DNA of 64,000 bases, taken from the NCBI RefSeq assembly GCF_010894405.1, contig NZ_JAAIYA010000001.1:679065-743064 (forward strand), read 5' to 3'. The translations under genes and the position numbers were made by a program. The notes under the pieces are model-generated. The model was not told the DNA's origin and made no database searches. It was given only the letters and a program-made list of their open reading frames with translations. Origin of the DNA: Pyxidicoccus caerfyrddinensis. Lineage in GTDB: Bacteria > Myxococcota > Myxococcia > Myxococcales > Myxococcaceae. Below, piece after piece: positions 34,884 through 42,473 of this stretch (positions are counted from its first letter, which is position 1; every line of letters begins with the position of its first letter).

Positions 34884-35038
34884 GACGGAGGAGTCTTCCG
34901 TCCGCGGTCCCCCCTGCGCAAATCATGGAATCATCATGACTGCATGCGGGGCCCGCGCCCCCGGGTGAGGAGTGCACGCTCACTGTTCGGAACCGTCGGG
35001 AGCTGGGGGCGGAACGCTTCCGGGGTCCGCATGAGCGC

Positions 35039-35860
35039 CTACCGGAGACGGACGATGGCGAAGCGGATGGTCTCCCCCGGCACGGGCCGGATGGAGTCTC
35101 CCGGCCCGAACTGGAAGGTGGCCGGGGCCCCGCTCGCATCCATTCCGAAGAGGATGTAGCCGGCGCCCACGCCCCCGCGCGGCCGGGTGTCGTCTCGGAG
35201 GTCCGGATAGGAGCGGCAGTCCACGTCCTGCTGGCGGGCAGCCGCGCGGGCGTCGGGGGCCAGGCTGGCCTGCACTGCGTCGCACCCGTAGTGCCTCAGG
35301 GAGGAGGAGTCGAGCGCCAGGACGAAGACGTGCGAGTCGTCCAGCGGCACCGGCGGCGCGGCGACGATGAGGATGTGCCCGGTGTCGCCCCGCATGTGCT
35401 CGGGGCGGGGCTGCTCGCACCAGTCGCCGATGCACCACACCACGATGTCCCCGGGACGGACGTCCGCGAGGCGGACGATGCGCTGGAAGGGCGCGTCCGC
35501 GGGCAACTGCGAGAAGTAGCTCCAGTAGACGTGGGCGCGCGGGTAGGGAACGTCCCGCTCCTGCGGGTCGCGGCCCTTGAAGGACTGCACGGCCTGGATG
35601 TAGCGGACGTCGGGGAGCTGCTCGAGGTTGTAGGACACCCAACCGGAGCAGTCGGCGGCGATGGACAGCCTGCCCCTCTCGTCCACCTGGACGTCGGCGC
35701 CGCGCGCCTCGCCCTCGTGCAGGTAGCGGGTGGAGTCGAGCTCCCGGACGAGCGCCTGGGCATCTCCCAGAAGGCGCATGCCGGGCGAGGGGGGCTGGGC
35801 GAGGGCAGCGGCGGCACCGAGGGCGCCGAGGAGAGGGGCGAGCAAGGCCATGGCGCTCAT
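35039..35860 (-). CDS. Secreted NlpC/P60-like cysteine hydrolase candidate
   Basis: 273 residues with a signal peptide (LLAPLLGALGAAAALAQ). The catalytic pattern of NlpC/P60 peptidases is partly visible: ADCSGWVSYNLEQL with C71, and GDTGHILIVAAPP with H162, with a third polar residue plausible in the next strand (HVFVLALDSSS). Between them is the WCIGDWCEQPRPEH insert. NlpC/P60 enzymes cleave peptidoglycan peptides; in this organism it could be a wall hydrolase used in growth or predation. The spacing between Cys and His (about 90) is longer than in typical enzymes, so the assignment is moderate. The 155 bases to the previous gene show nothing else. Confidence 0.65.
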   Translation of the reverse strand: MSAMALLAPLLGALGAAAALAQPPSPGMRLLGDAQALVRELDSTRYLHEGEARGADVQVDERGRLSIAADCSGWVSYNLEQLPDVRYIQAVQSFKGRDPQERDVPYPRAHVYWSYFSQLPADAPFQRIVRLADVRPGDIVVWCIGDWCEQPRPEHMRGDTGHILIVAAPPVPLDDSHVFVLALDSSSLRHYGCDAVQASLAPDARAAARQQDVDCRSYPDLRDDTRPRGGVGAGYILFGMDASGAPATFQFGPGDSIRPVPGETIRFAIVRLR

Positions 35861-36033
35861 GCATCGGCTCCAGCCAGAGGAGTGGGGAAGGCCCGCACGT
35901 GGCGCCTACCGTCTTCCAAGGTAGTGTCCTCCCACGCCCGCGGCGAACGCGACGCTGCACGGCCGAAGCCGCCTCCCGAGCGGCCACGCGGGCGAAGCGG
36001 GCCGTGCTCGAAGGGGCGGCCTACTCTTGGGGC

Positions 36034-36567
36034 ATGAAGACCGCCAGCATCCTCGCCGCCACGCTGCTCTCAGGGAGCGCGGCGCTCGCGAAGTCCTCGT
36101 CGGACCTGCAGGTGCGCTCTCCCCAGGGCACCTTCAGCGCACACGTCACCCAGCAGAACATCAACGGCCCAGGGCTCCAGCTCGAGGTGACTCCGGAGTC
36201 CATCCGCGGGCAGTCCACCGGGCGCCCGGTGGACCTCACCCTCGCGGATGGGCGGATCCATGGCACCGTGGGGCAAGCTCCCGTGGACCTCCAGCTCCGC
36301 GAGCGGACCGAAACCCTGGAACTCAAAGGCACCTTCGCCGGGCAGCCCTCGGAGCTCCGGCTGAGCCACGAGGAGCTGGCGGGCAACGTGGGCGACTGCG
36401 GGTACGAGCTCACCATCGAGCGCAACCGCCGCTGGTACGAAGGCCGGCGGACCTGTGGCTCTGGCCCCCAGACCCCGGTGACAGTGGTGATTCCCTCCGA
36501 GCTCAAGAAGGAGCCGGGCGAGCAGCTCATGTCCGCGCTCGCCATCTTCCTGTCACAGCCGCGCTAG
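36034..36567 (+). CDS. Small secreted protein of unknown function
   Basis: 177 residues from ATG 36034 (MKTASILAATLLSGSAALAK), a clear signal peptide; the upstream extension to 35899 is Arg/Ala-rich and lacks a ribosome site. The mature protein is all-beta in appearance, with repeated RGQSTGRPVDLTLADGRIHG and VDLQLRERTETLELKGTFAG strands, like a small beta-barrel or beta-sandwich. Two cysteines (GNVGDCGYEL, GRRTCGSGP) may form a disulfide. I do not recognise a family. Confidence 0.75.
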   Translation: MKTASILAATLLSGSAALAKSSSDLQVRSPQGTFSAHVTQQNINGPGLQLEVTPESIRGQSTGRPVDLTLADGRIHGTVGQAPVDLQLRERTETLELKGTFAGQPSELRLSHEELAGNVGDCGYELTIERNRRWYEGRRTCGSGPQTPVTVVIPSELKKEPGEQLMSALAIFLSQPR

Positions 36568-36774
36568 GAGTGTGTTGCCGTGAGGCGCAAGGGGCCGGAT
36601 GAAGGGCACTGAAGTTGCCCCGGTTCCGCCTCCGGACCCGCCGCCGCGGGTCGGCTCCGTGGGCGTATTGGCGAGCACCTGGTTGATGACTTCGGTCAGG
36701 CCGCCGAGGTCCCTGGTGCCCGCCATTTCGATGAATCCCCTCGACGTGTAGTGGCACGCAGCCAGGACATGCAC
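36553..36774 (-). CDS. Possible small protein or remnant
   Basis: 73-codon frame beginning with GTG at 36774, with an internal ATG at 36726. A strong AGGAGGA stands directly before 36774, and an AT-rich stretch (36790-36920) that would suit a promoter lies further upstream. The Shine-Dalgarno is too close to the GTG, and its best-spaced ATG (36770) opens a 24-codon frame instead. The translated sequence has a Gly-rich stretch (TRGGGSGGGTGA) and no known motif. Its end overlaps the end of the convergent secreted-protein gene by 15 bases. Real expression is uncertain. Confidence 0.3.
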   Translation of the reverse strand: MHVLAACHYTSRGFIEMAGTRDLGGLTEVINQVLANTPTEPTRGGGSGGGTGATSVPFIRPLAPHGNTLLARL

Positions 36775-36998
36775 TCCTCCTGAGGAAGGGGGACGGCCCG
36801 CATGTCATTAATCTCAAATTCCAAGAAATAGATGTAAATCTGTTAATATTGGATATGGCCGCGATCCCGGTGTCAAAGCCTCGACTCTGTGCCCTGATAT
36901 GCACTAGCATTGGAAAAATCCAATGACGGTGGGCGTAAATGCCTCGGGGAGAGGCGGCACGCCAATTGACTCTGGGTCACCCAGAGGGGGAACAGGAC
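36775..36998. other. AT-rich intergenic stretch before amidohydrolase gene
   Basis: No gene seen. Bases 36800-36920 are strikingly AT-rich for this genome and include ATTAATCTCAAATTCCAAG and GTTAATATTGGATATG, so promoters, a curved-DNA site or the edge of acquired DNA are possible. The amidohydrolase ribosome site (AGAGGGGGAAC) lies at the right end. Confidence 0.5.
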
Positions 36999-38555
36999 AT
37001 GTGTCAGCGGCTCTGTGGAAACCACTCGGTCCATGGCGGCGAGCCTGAGAAGTCGGGCTCCTCCCGCCGCCAGTTTCTCGCGGCGGGGGCTTCAGCCCTC
37101 GGTGCCGCGGCCATCTCGGCACTTCCCACGCCGACGCTGGCTGCGCCCTCGCAGGGGGAGACGTCGCAGGAGCGCGGCGCCAGCGACCGTGACATGCCAG
37201 TGGAGACCGGTACTTCGCAGCGGCGCTACCTGATCAGAGGCGGCGCGGTCCTCAGCATGGACCCGAATGTAGGGGACTTCGCCCAGGGCGACGTGCTCAT
37301 CGAGGGCAAGAAGATCATCGCGGTCGGGCCCCGCCTGCACGCACCGGGGGCGGCGGTCATCGACGCAGCGGGCATGATCGTCATGCCGGGGTTCGTCGAC
37401 ACCCACCACCACCAGTACCAGACCGCGCTGCGGAACTTCCTGCCCGACGGCCTGCTGTTCAACGACGGGCTGCCACACGGCCAGAAGAACTACCTCGACC
37501 TCATCCACTCCACGATCACGCCGCTCTACAGGCCGAAGGACGCCTACATCGCCGAGCTCGTCGCTTCGCTCAGCCAGCTGGACGCTGGGGTGACCACGGT
37601 CGTCGACACGTCGCAGGTCGGCCATTCTCCGGAGCACACCGATGCCGTCATCGCGGGGCTTCAGGAAGCGGGCCGGCGCGCGGTCTTCGTGTACTCACCG
37701 GGCGTGGGCCCCCGCAGCATCTTCCCGATGGATCTCCAGCGGCTTCGGAGGCGCTACTTCTCCTCGAACGATCAGCTGCTGAGCCTGGCCATGGGTGGGG
37801 AGGTGTTCGATCCCGCCTTCCGTACCTTCTGGACGATCGCGCGCCAGAATGAACTGCACATCGTGACTCACCTCGTCGGCAGCCTGGGCCAGGAGACGCT
37901 CGTGGAGCAGCTCGCGAGTGAGGGCCTGCTCGGGCCAGATATCGAGTTCATCCACGCCAGCCGACTCTCGGAGGGCTCGTGGCAGGCCATTGCCGAGTCG
38001 GGGGCCACCGTCTCGCTGGCGACTCCCATCGAGATGACCATGCGGCACGGCCTGCCGCCGATCCAGACCGCGCTCGATCACGGCGTCCAGCCCGCGCTCA
38101 GCACCGATGTCGAGTGCACGATGACCGCGGACTTCTTCACCCAGATGCGGACCGTCTTCACGCTTCAGCGGGCGCTCATCAACGAGCGCGCGCTCAACGG
38201 GGAGACGAACCTGCCCGAGCTCCTCACGAGCCGCGATGTGATTCGCTTCGCCACGGTCGAGGGGGCCCGGGTCGCCCGTCTCTCCCACAAGGTCGGCTCG
38301 CTGACTCCGGGCAAGGAGGCCGACATCCTCCTCCTGCGGGCGGATGCCATCAATGTGGCCCCGCTCAACAACGTGCCGGGGGCCGTCGTGACGTTGATGG
38401 AGCGCAGCAACGTGGACACGGTCATTGTCGCGGGACGAATCCGGAAATGGCGAGGAGCCCTGGTCGGCGTGAACTGGCCCCACCTCCGGGCCACCCTCGA
38501 GGCGTCCAGGGACTCCATCTTCCAGGCCGCGGGCATCGAGCGCGTGCTCTTCTGA
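36999..38555 (+). CDS. Tat-exported amidohydrolase (cytosine/atrazine-deaminase-like)
   Basis: 518 residues from ATG 36999 (MCQRLCGNHSVHGGEPEKSG), preceded by AGAGGGGG; an ATG at 36939 is less likely. A Tat signal with twin arginines, SSRRQFLAAGASALGAAAI, is at 21-39. The amidohydrolase barrel has the metal ligands in DTHHHQYQTAL (H136, H138), HLVGS (H291), HASRLSEGSW (H319) and LSTDVECTM (D370), matching subtype III enzymes such as cytosine, guanine and s-triazine deaminases. The final beta-sandwich returns in LTPGKEADILLLRAD. The SLATPIEMTMRHGLPPIQTA segment is shared by triazine hydrolase and deaminase relatives. Export by Tat is unusual for this family and suggests an extracellular substrate. 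Substrate unknown. A hairpin follows. Confidence 0.87.
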   Translation: MCQRLCGNHSVHGGEPEKSGSSRRQFLAAGASALGAAAISALPTPTLAAPSQGETSQERGASDRDMPVETGTSQRRYLIRGGAVLSMDPNVGDFAQGDVLIEGKKIIAVGPRLHAPGAAVIDAAGMIVMPGFVDTHHHQYQTALRNFLPDGLLFNDGLPHGQKNYLDLIHSTITPLYRPKDAYIAELVASLSQLDAGVTTVVDTSQVGHSPEHTDAVIAGLQEAGRRAVFVYSPGVGPRSIFPMDLQRLRRRYFSSNDQLLSLAMGGEVFDPAFRTFWTIARQNELHIVTHLVGSLGQETLVEQLASEGLLGPDIEFIHASRLSEGSWQAIAESGATVSLATPIEMTMRHGLPPIQTALDHGVQPALSTDVECTMTADFFTQMRTVFTLQRALINERALNGETNLPELLTSRDVIRFATVEGARVARLSHKVGSLTPGKEADILLLRADAINVAPLNNVPGAVVTLMERSNVDTVIVAGRIRKWRGALVGVNWPHLRATLEASRDSIFQAAGIERVLF

Positions 38556-38568
38556 AGTGGTCACTCCG

Positions 38569-38590
38569 GGGCCTTGCGTGAGCGAGGCCC
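38569..38590 (+). terminator. Terminator hairpin after amidohydrolase gene
   Basis: Nine-base-pair stem GGGCCTTGC with GCGAGGCCC (one G-U pair) around a four-base loop, 13 bases past the stop codon. Confidence 0.6.
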
Positions 38591-38663
38591 TGGCATACTC
38601 CCTGCGCGACCACGCTCCTGCCCAGGCCTGCCTCACGAGGCCGTAGCGAGCCTCCTTCCACAC

Positions 38664-40091
38664 CTATGGAGCGTCGTCGCCAGGGTGCTCCGTGGGAGCC
38701 GAGGTGGCGGGGCGCGGAGGTGGGTAGGCGGGGCCGTAACAAGCGCCTTTGTGCACGTAGTAGGGCTCGTCACAGTCCTTCAGGCTTGTTTTCACCTCCA
38801 CCCAACATCCACCATTGATGGAGACATGCGCCCGGTGGGCACACCGCCCAGACGCATCGGGCCGGAGCTGCCCTCGGAGCGGTTTGGGCGGTAGATCCAC
38901 GGCAATGACAGACAAGACGAACGGTGCCCGGGTGAGAGACACCGGGGCCGTCAGTGCGGTGTCGCCGACGGCGATGGTGCCGCCATCCTTCGACTCTTCG
39001 GTGGCGGATGCGTGAGCCTGTTCGGTCTTCTCTCGAGGCTGCGCGCTCAGCATCCATGCGGCTCCCAGCGCCACGGCGGCTCCCAGGCTGGCGGCTGCCA
39101 TGAGCCGGGACCACGAGGCAGGCCCCCTGTCCTGGGGAGGGACCCTCCCTGCCTCCTCGACAGGGAGCTCCTTCCGGGTGAAGAGCGGCACATCCGCTTC
39201 ACGCCCTGCTCTCCGCGCGGCCTGCTCCAGCGCCTCGGCCAGCTCGCCGGCACCGCCACGCGCTTCGGGGCGCACGGAGAGCATCCGTGACACGAGCCTG
39301 CTCAACTCCGCGCAGCAGCGGGCATTGATGCCATGGGGAGGCACGGGGCCCGTACCCTCCGGGCCCCAGAGGTGGGCCACCTCGTTCAGCAAGGCTGGAG
39401 TGGGAGGGTAGTCGTCGGTCACCAGCCGGTAGGCGGTCATCCCCAGCGCGAAGACGTCGTCGGCCGGTCCGGGCGCATACGGTGGGTCCGACGGCAGGTA
39501 GGGAAGGCGCACGGAGCGCCACGCCTCCGGTGAGCGGTAGGGCGGCGTCCCGGGAGGAAGTGGCGACGACGTAAGCAGCGCGGCACCCACGTAGCTTCCG
39601 GAGCCGAAGTCGGTCAGGAAGACCTGTCCGTCCGCGGAGCGCACGAGCACGTTGTCACCCTTCACGTCGCGGTGGACGCCTCCCGCGGCATGCGTAGCCT
39701 CTAGCGCCCGCGCGAGGCTGGCGAGAACGCGGAGCACCTGACGCGAGGTGGGGCACTGCGCCTGCGCCCAGTCATAGAGGGACACGCCTTCCACCCACTC
39801 CATCGCGAGGTAGGGGTGGGCGAGGCTCCCGGGCTGCAGCCAGAGCCCATGGCCCATGAGGCGCGGGACGTTCGGATGGCGGAGGCGGGAGAGCAGCTCC
39901 ACTTCTCGCGCGAAGCGGCCATCTTCGGGGTGCAGGGCCACCTTGAGCGCCACGGGACCGAGCACGTCCTCCACACCGAGCGCACGGTAGACGGTGCCGT
40001 ACGCACCCGAGCCGCGCCGCTCCAGGACACGCCAGGGCCCCACCCGGGTCCCCGGCGGCAGGCGTGATGGATGCAGTGGGCCGGGGTCCAT
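38664..40091 (-). CDS. Membrane Ser/Thr protein kinase
   Basis: 475 residues from ATG 40091; the frame extends to 40127. Cytoplasmic kinase domain: Gly loop ERRGSGAYGTVYRA, VALKV lysine, HRDVKGDNVLV with catalytic D142, then LTDFGSGS and the activation segment ending PPYRSPEAW. A transmembrane helix (LMAAASLGAAVALGAAWMLS) follows a linker. The outer part is about 110 residues with a Cys-rich end: INGGCWVEVKTSLKDCDEPY and GACYGPAYPPPRPATS. That Cys-tail recurs in myxobacterial kinases. It likely senses an outside cue and phosphorylates cytoplasmic partners. Upstream, a separate frame (40233 to 39772) overlaps the kinase start; see findings. Confidence 0.92.
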   Translation of the reverse strand: MDPGPLHPSRLPPGTRVGPWRVLERRGSGAYGTVYRALGVEDVLGPVALKVALHPEDGRFAREVELLSRLRHPNVPRLMGHGLWLQPGSLAHPYLAMEWVEGVSLYDWAQAQCPTSRQVLRVLASLARALEATHAAGGVHRDVKGDNVLVRSADGQVFLTDFGSGSYVGAALLTSSPLPPGTPPYRSPEAWRSVRLPYLPSDPPYAPGPADDVFALGMTAYRLVTDDYPPTPALLNEVAHLWGPEGTGPVPPHGINARCCAELSRLVSRMLSVRPEARGGAGELAEALEQAARRAGREADVPLFTRKELPVEEAGRVPPQDRGPASWSRLMAAASLGAAVALGAAWMLSAQPREKTEQAHASATEESKDGGTIAVGDTALTAPVSLTRAPFVLSVIAVDLPPKPLRGQLRPDASGRCAHRAHVSINGGCWVEVKTSLKDCDEPYYVHKGACYGPAYPPPRPATSAPTEHPGDDAP

Positions 40092-40273
40092 GACGTGCCC
40101 CACGAGGCGGGAGGAGGTTCGCTGCAAGCGCCGCGAGCCTACTCGCTACATCCGCAACTGTCAGCGTATCCTCTGGAGTCGGTTCCGGCACGAGCCCCGC
40201 CGCGACCAGGCGCAGACAGCCACACAGTTCCATTCGAAGCGCTCAACCCCCAGCGCGCCAACTCCGCCAGCCC

Positions 40274-41071
40274 TCACCCGCCCTGCCCCGCCGTTGGCAC
40301 GAGCACGTAGTACTGCTTGAACATGTACGGCTTCACTCCCCGCGGCCACGGGAACGTGAGGGCGCGCTCGCACAACTGCGCGGACACGACTCCGTCCGCC
40401 CGGCACTCGCCCTCCCCCGCCGACGCTCCCACTACGAGCATGACCGTGAGCGCATGCAGCGGAGTTCCGGGCGCCTTCGAGAGGCTCTCATGGAGCACCG
40501 GCTCGAGGTGGCTCAGGAGCTGCTCGTGGAAGGCCCTGTTCGGCTTGAAGCCCGGTGGCGCCTCGCCGCGGACTCCCGTGAGCCCCTCGTAGACGCGAAA
40601 GCTCGCGGCGGACAGCGGAGGGCTCTGATTCGAGCTCGCGAGCGCGCGGCCAATCGCGAACCCGTACTGGCTTACCCATTCGCGAATCGCGGTCATCACC
40701 GCGCCGTCCTGGCCCGGGTCGACACCAATGCTCCCGGCGAGGAGGGACTCCACCGGAGCTCCATCCACCTCACAGCCGAATTCCAGCCCGACCAGGTACA
40801 GGAATTGGTCTTTCTGGTGGACGTTTTGGGTGACCTTCGTGGACAGCGCGAGGGAGCGCGTCCCTAGCCGGACCGTGTTCGCCTGCGCCGAGGCCTCGAG
40901 CCCCTGACGCGACAGCAGCGCCGCGAGCTGCTGCGCGGCCACGGACGACATGTCTCCAGCCCCGGCCTGCTGGGGCGTCGCCTCGCGCAAATGCCTCACG
41001 AGGGCGACAAAGAGGGCACCTCCCACCACCAGAGCGATGAGCAGTAGAAGGAACCAGCGAGATGCGTGCAT
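40274..41071 (-). CDS. Membrane-anchored protein of unknown function
   Basis: 265 residues from ATG 41071 (MHASRWFLLLLIALVVGGAL), one N-terminal transmembrane anchor and the rest outside the cytoplasm. The soluble part starts with SSVAAQQLAALLSRQGLEAS, then alternating strands such as NTVRLGTRSLALSTKVTQNV, and contains two Cys pairs in the last quarter (EGECRADGVVSAQLCERALT). It lies 40 bases upstream of the region before the kinase start on the same strand. I cannot name the family; a resemblance to DUF6348-like proteins is weak. The 204 bases upstream show no gene. Confidence 0.65.
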   Translation of the reverse strand: MHASRWFLLLLIALVVGGALFVALVRHLREATPQQAGAGDMSSVAAQQLAALLSRQGLEASAQANTVRLGTRSLALSTKVTQNVHQKDQFLYLVGLEFGCEVDGAPVESLLAGSIGVDPGQDGAVMTAIREWVSQYGFAIGRALASSNQSPPLSAASFRVYEGLTGVRGEAPPGFKPNRAFHEQLLSHLEPVLHESLSKAPGTPLHALTVMLVVGASAGEGECRADGVVSAQLCERALTFPWPRGVKPYMFKQYYVLVPTAGQGG

Positions 41072-41287
41072 GGGCCCGCACGCTAGCCTTGCCTTCACAG
41101 CATCCGCCATCCTTCGGACTTCACGGACGCCAGCAACTCCGGTGGTCCACAGCGCTCACACCGGCCGTGAGCGCTTGGGGACCTCCACCCGGTCCAGGTC
41201 CCTTGCAGCCACCACATCCACCCGCCCAGCTCCACCGAGCCCGTCGGCAAGCGGCGGCCGTGCCCGGCTTGCGAGATGATGGGGGCA

Positions 41288-41698
41288 ATGAGCACGACAA
41301 ACCGGAAGAGCGTCGACATTTCGGTGGCCCTGCGCCAACTGCTGGAGAACGCCAAAGGGCCCGTCATCCTCCCGTTCACCCACGAGGGCATGCCGCCGGG
41401 CTCCGCCGCGGCGTTGGGCATGGACCTCCTGCTCGGAGGCTTCGCGCTCTTCGCCGCGGTGATGGGGCTCGTCATCTTCTGTCCTGGGCGAGGCGCTGGC
41501 GAAGCAGGTGCCAGACATGAAGGGCCTCATGTTCTCGACGCTGAAGTTCTCGAAAGGCGATTTCGCGGGGGCGTGGCCGCCACCCTGGATGCGCTCGTTC
41601 CGGAGGTGGGCCGCTTCTTCCCGGTGCGCCCGGGCGTCCCCCGCTCCCGGGATGCGGTGCTGGACATCGAGGCGTCGGAGCCGCCGTCCCCCGATTAG
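41288..41698 (+). pseudogene. Probable frameshifted small membrane protein gene
   Basis: Read straight through, this is 136 residues from ATG 41288 (GGGGG site before it) with one hydrophobic helix (AAALGMDLLLGGFALFAAVM). The middle part in this frame (CPGRGAGEAGARHEGPHVLD) looks unnatural, while the +1 frame over the same bases reads SSVLGEALAKQVPDMKGLMF, a balanced sequence; near 41565 the original frame again looks natural (ATLDALVPEVGRFFPVRPGV). A pair of compensating indels around 41480 and 41565 (next to a GGGGG run) would explain this. It could be a decayed gene or sequencing error. No family recognised. Confidence 0.45.
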
Positions 41699-41900
41699 CA
41701 CGGGATTGTTGAGACACCAGGTTGGTCGTAATCAGGCCGCCAGCTTCGACTGCTGAAGTCATCCCGCAAGAACGGGGCAACTCCAGACATGCGTCCAGAG
41801 GAAGAAGACATCACGGGCCATGGGCCCGTCATGCCACCTGGGGAAGGCCACGGCCAGCGTCTCGCGCAAGGGCTCAGGCGCTGGCGTGGCCCGGGCCGCT

Positions 41901-42266
41901 CTAGCAGCCGCAGGTCAGGAAGCCGCCCGTCTGGTACCGGTATTCCGTGTGCGTGTAGTTGCCAGACTCGTCGAAGCACACGCGGTAGCTGTACTGCTGC
42001 GCGTAGGCGGCGAGATTGACATCGCAGTTGCCGAACTCGTCACAGTACGTGCCGCAGACCAGCCGGGGGTAGCAGGTGATGCTGGAGCCATCCCAGAGCC
42101 ACTCGGACCAGTTGGCGCACGAGCCCAACTCGGCCTCCTGCGAGGCCAGCGCCTCGGCCTCCACGGCGGCGGCCTCCTCCTCCGTCATGGGTCCACCGCA
42201 GGCCGTCAGCGCCAGGCTCGTGCACACCACGGCAACCCCGCGCAGCAACGTGACTCCAGGCTTCAT
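41901..42266 (-). CDS. Small Cys-rich lipoprotein
   Basis: 121 residues from ATG 42266, with GAGGAG seven bases before it. Lipoprotein signal ends at Cys23 (TSLALTACGGPM). A short acidic helix (TEEEAAAVEAEALASQEAEL) is followed by a Cys-rich part with seven cysteines, including LVCGTYCDEFGNCDVN and the final TCGC, so a disulfide-tight domain is likely. Similar acidic-helix plus Cys-rich small secreted proteins are frequent in myxobacteria; the role is unknown. Divergent or unrelated to neighbours. Confidence 0.75.
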   Translation of the reverse strand: MKPGVTLLRGVAVVCTSLALTACGGPMTEEEAAAVEAEALASQEAELGSCANWSEWLWDGSSITCYPRLVCGTYCDEFGNCDVNLAAYAQQYSYRVCFDESGNYTHTEYRYQTGGFLTCGC

Positions 42267-42473
42267 GAGCGCTCCTCGATCCGGAGACGGTCCCCGGGAT
42301 GGAGCCACGGACCTCCGGTGGGGCGTCACGCTAGGCGGGACACTCCCGCCGGGCGTCTTTGTCCTGGAATCCCGCCCCCCTGGAGTGTTCTCCGAACGAC
42401 AGCAGAGTGGCCCCGCGGGGAGGAGACGCGATGACGGGAACCCACAGCTCGCGTCACAGGGTCGTGCATCCGT

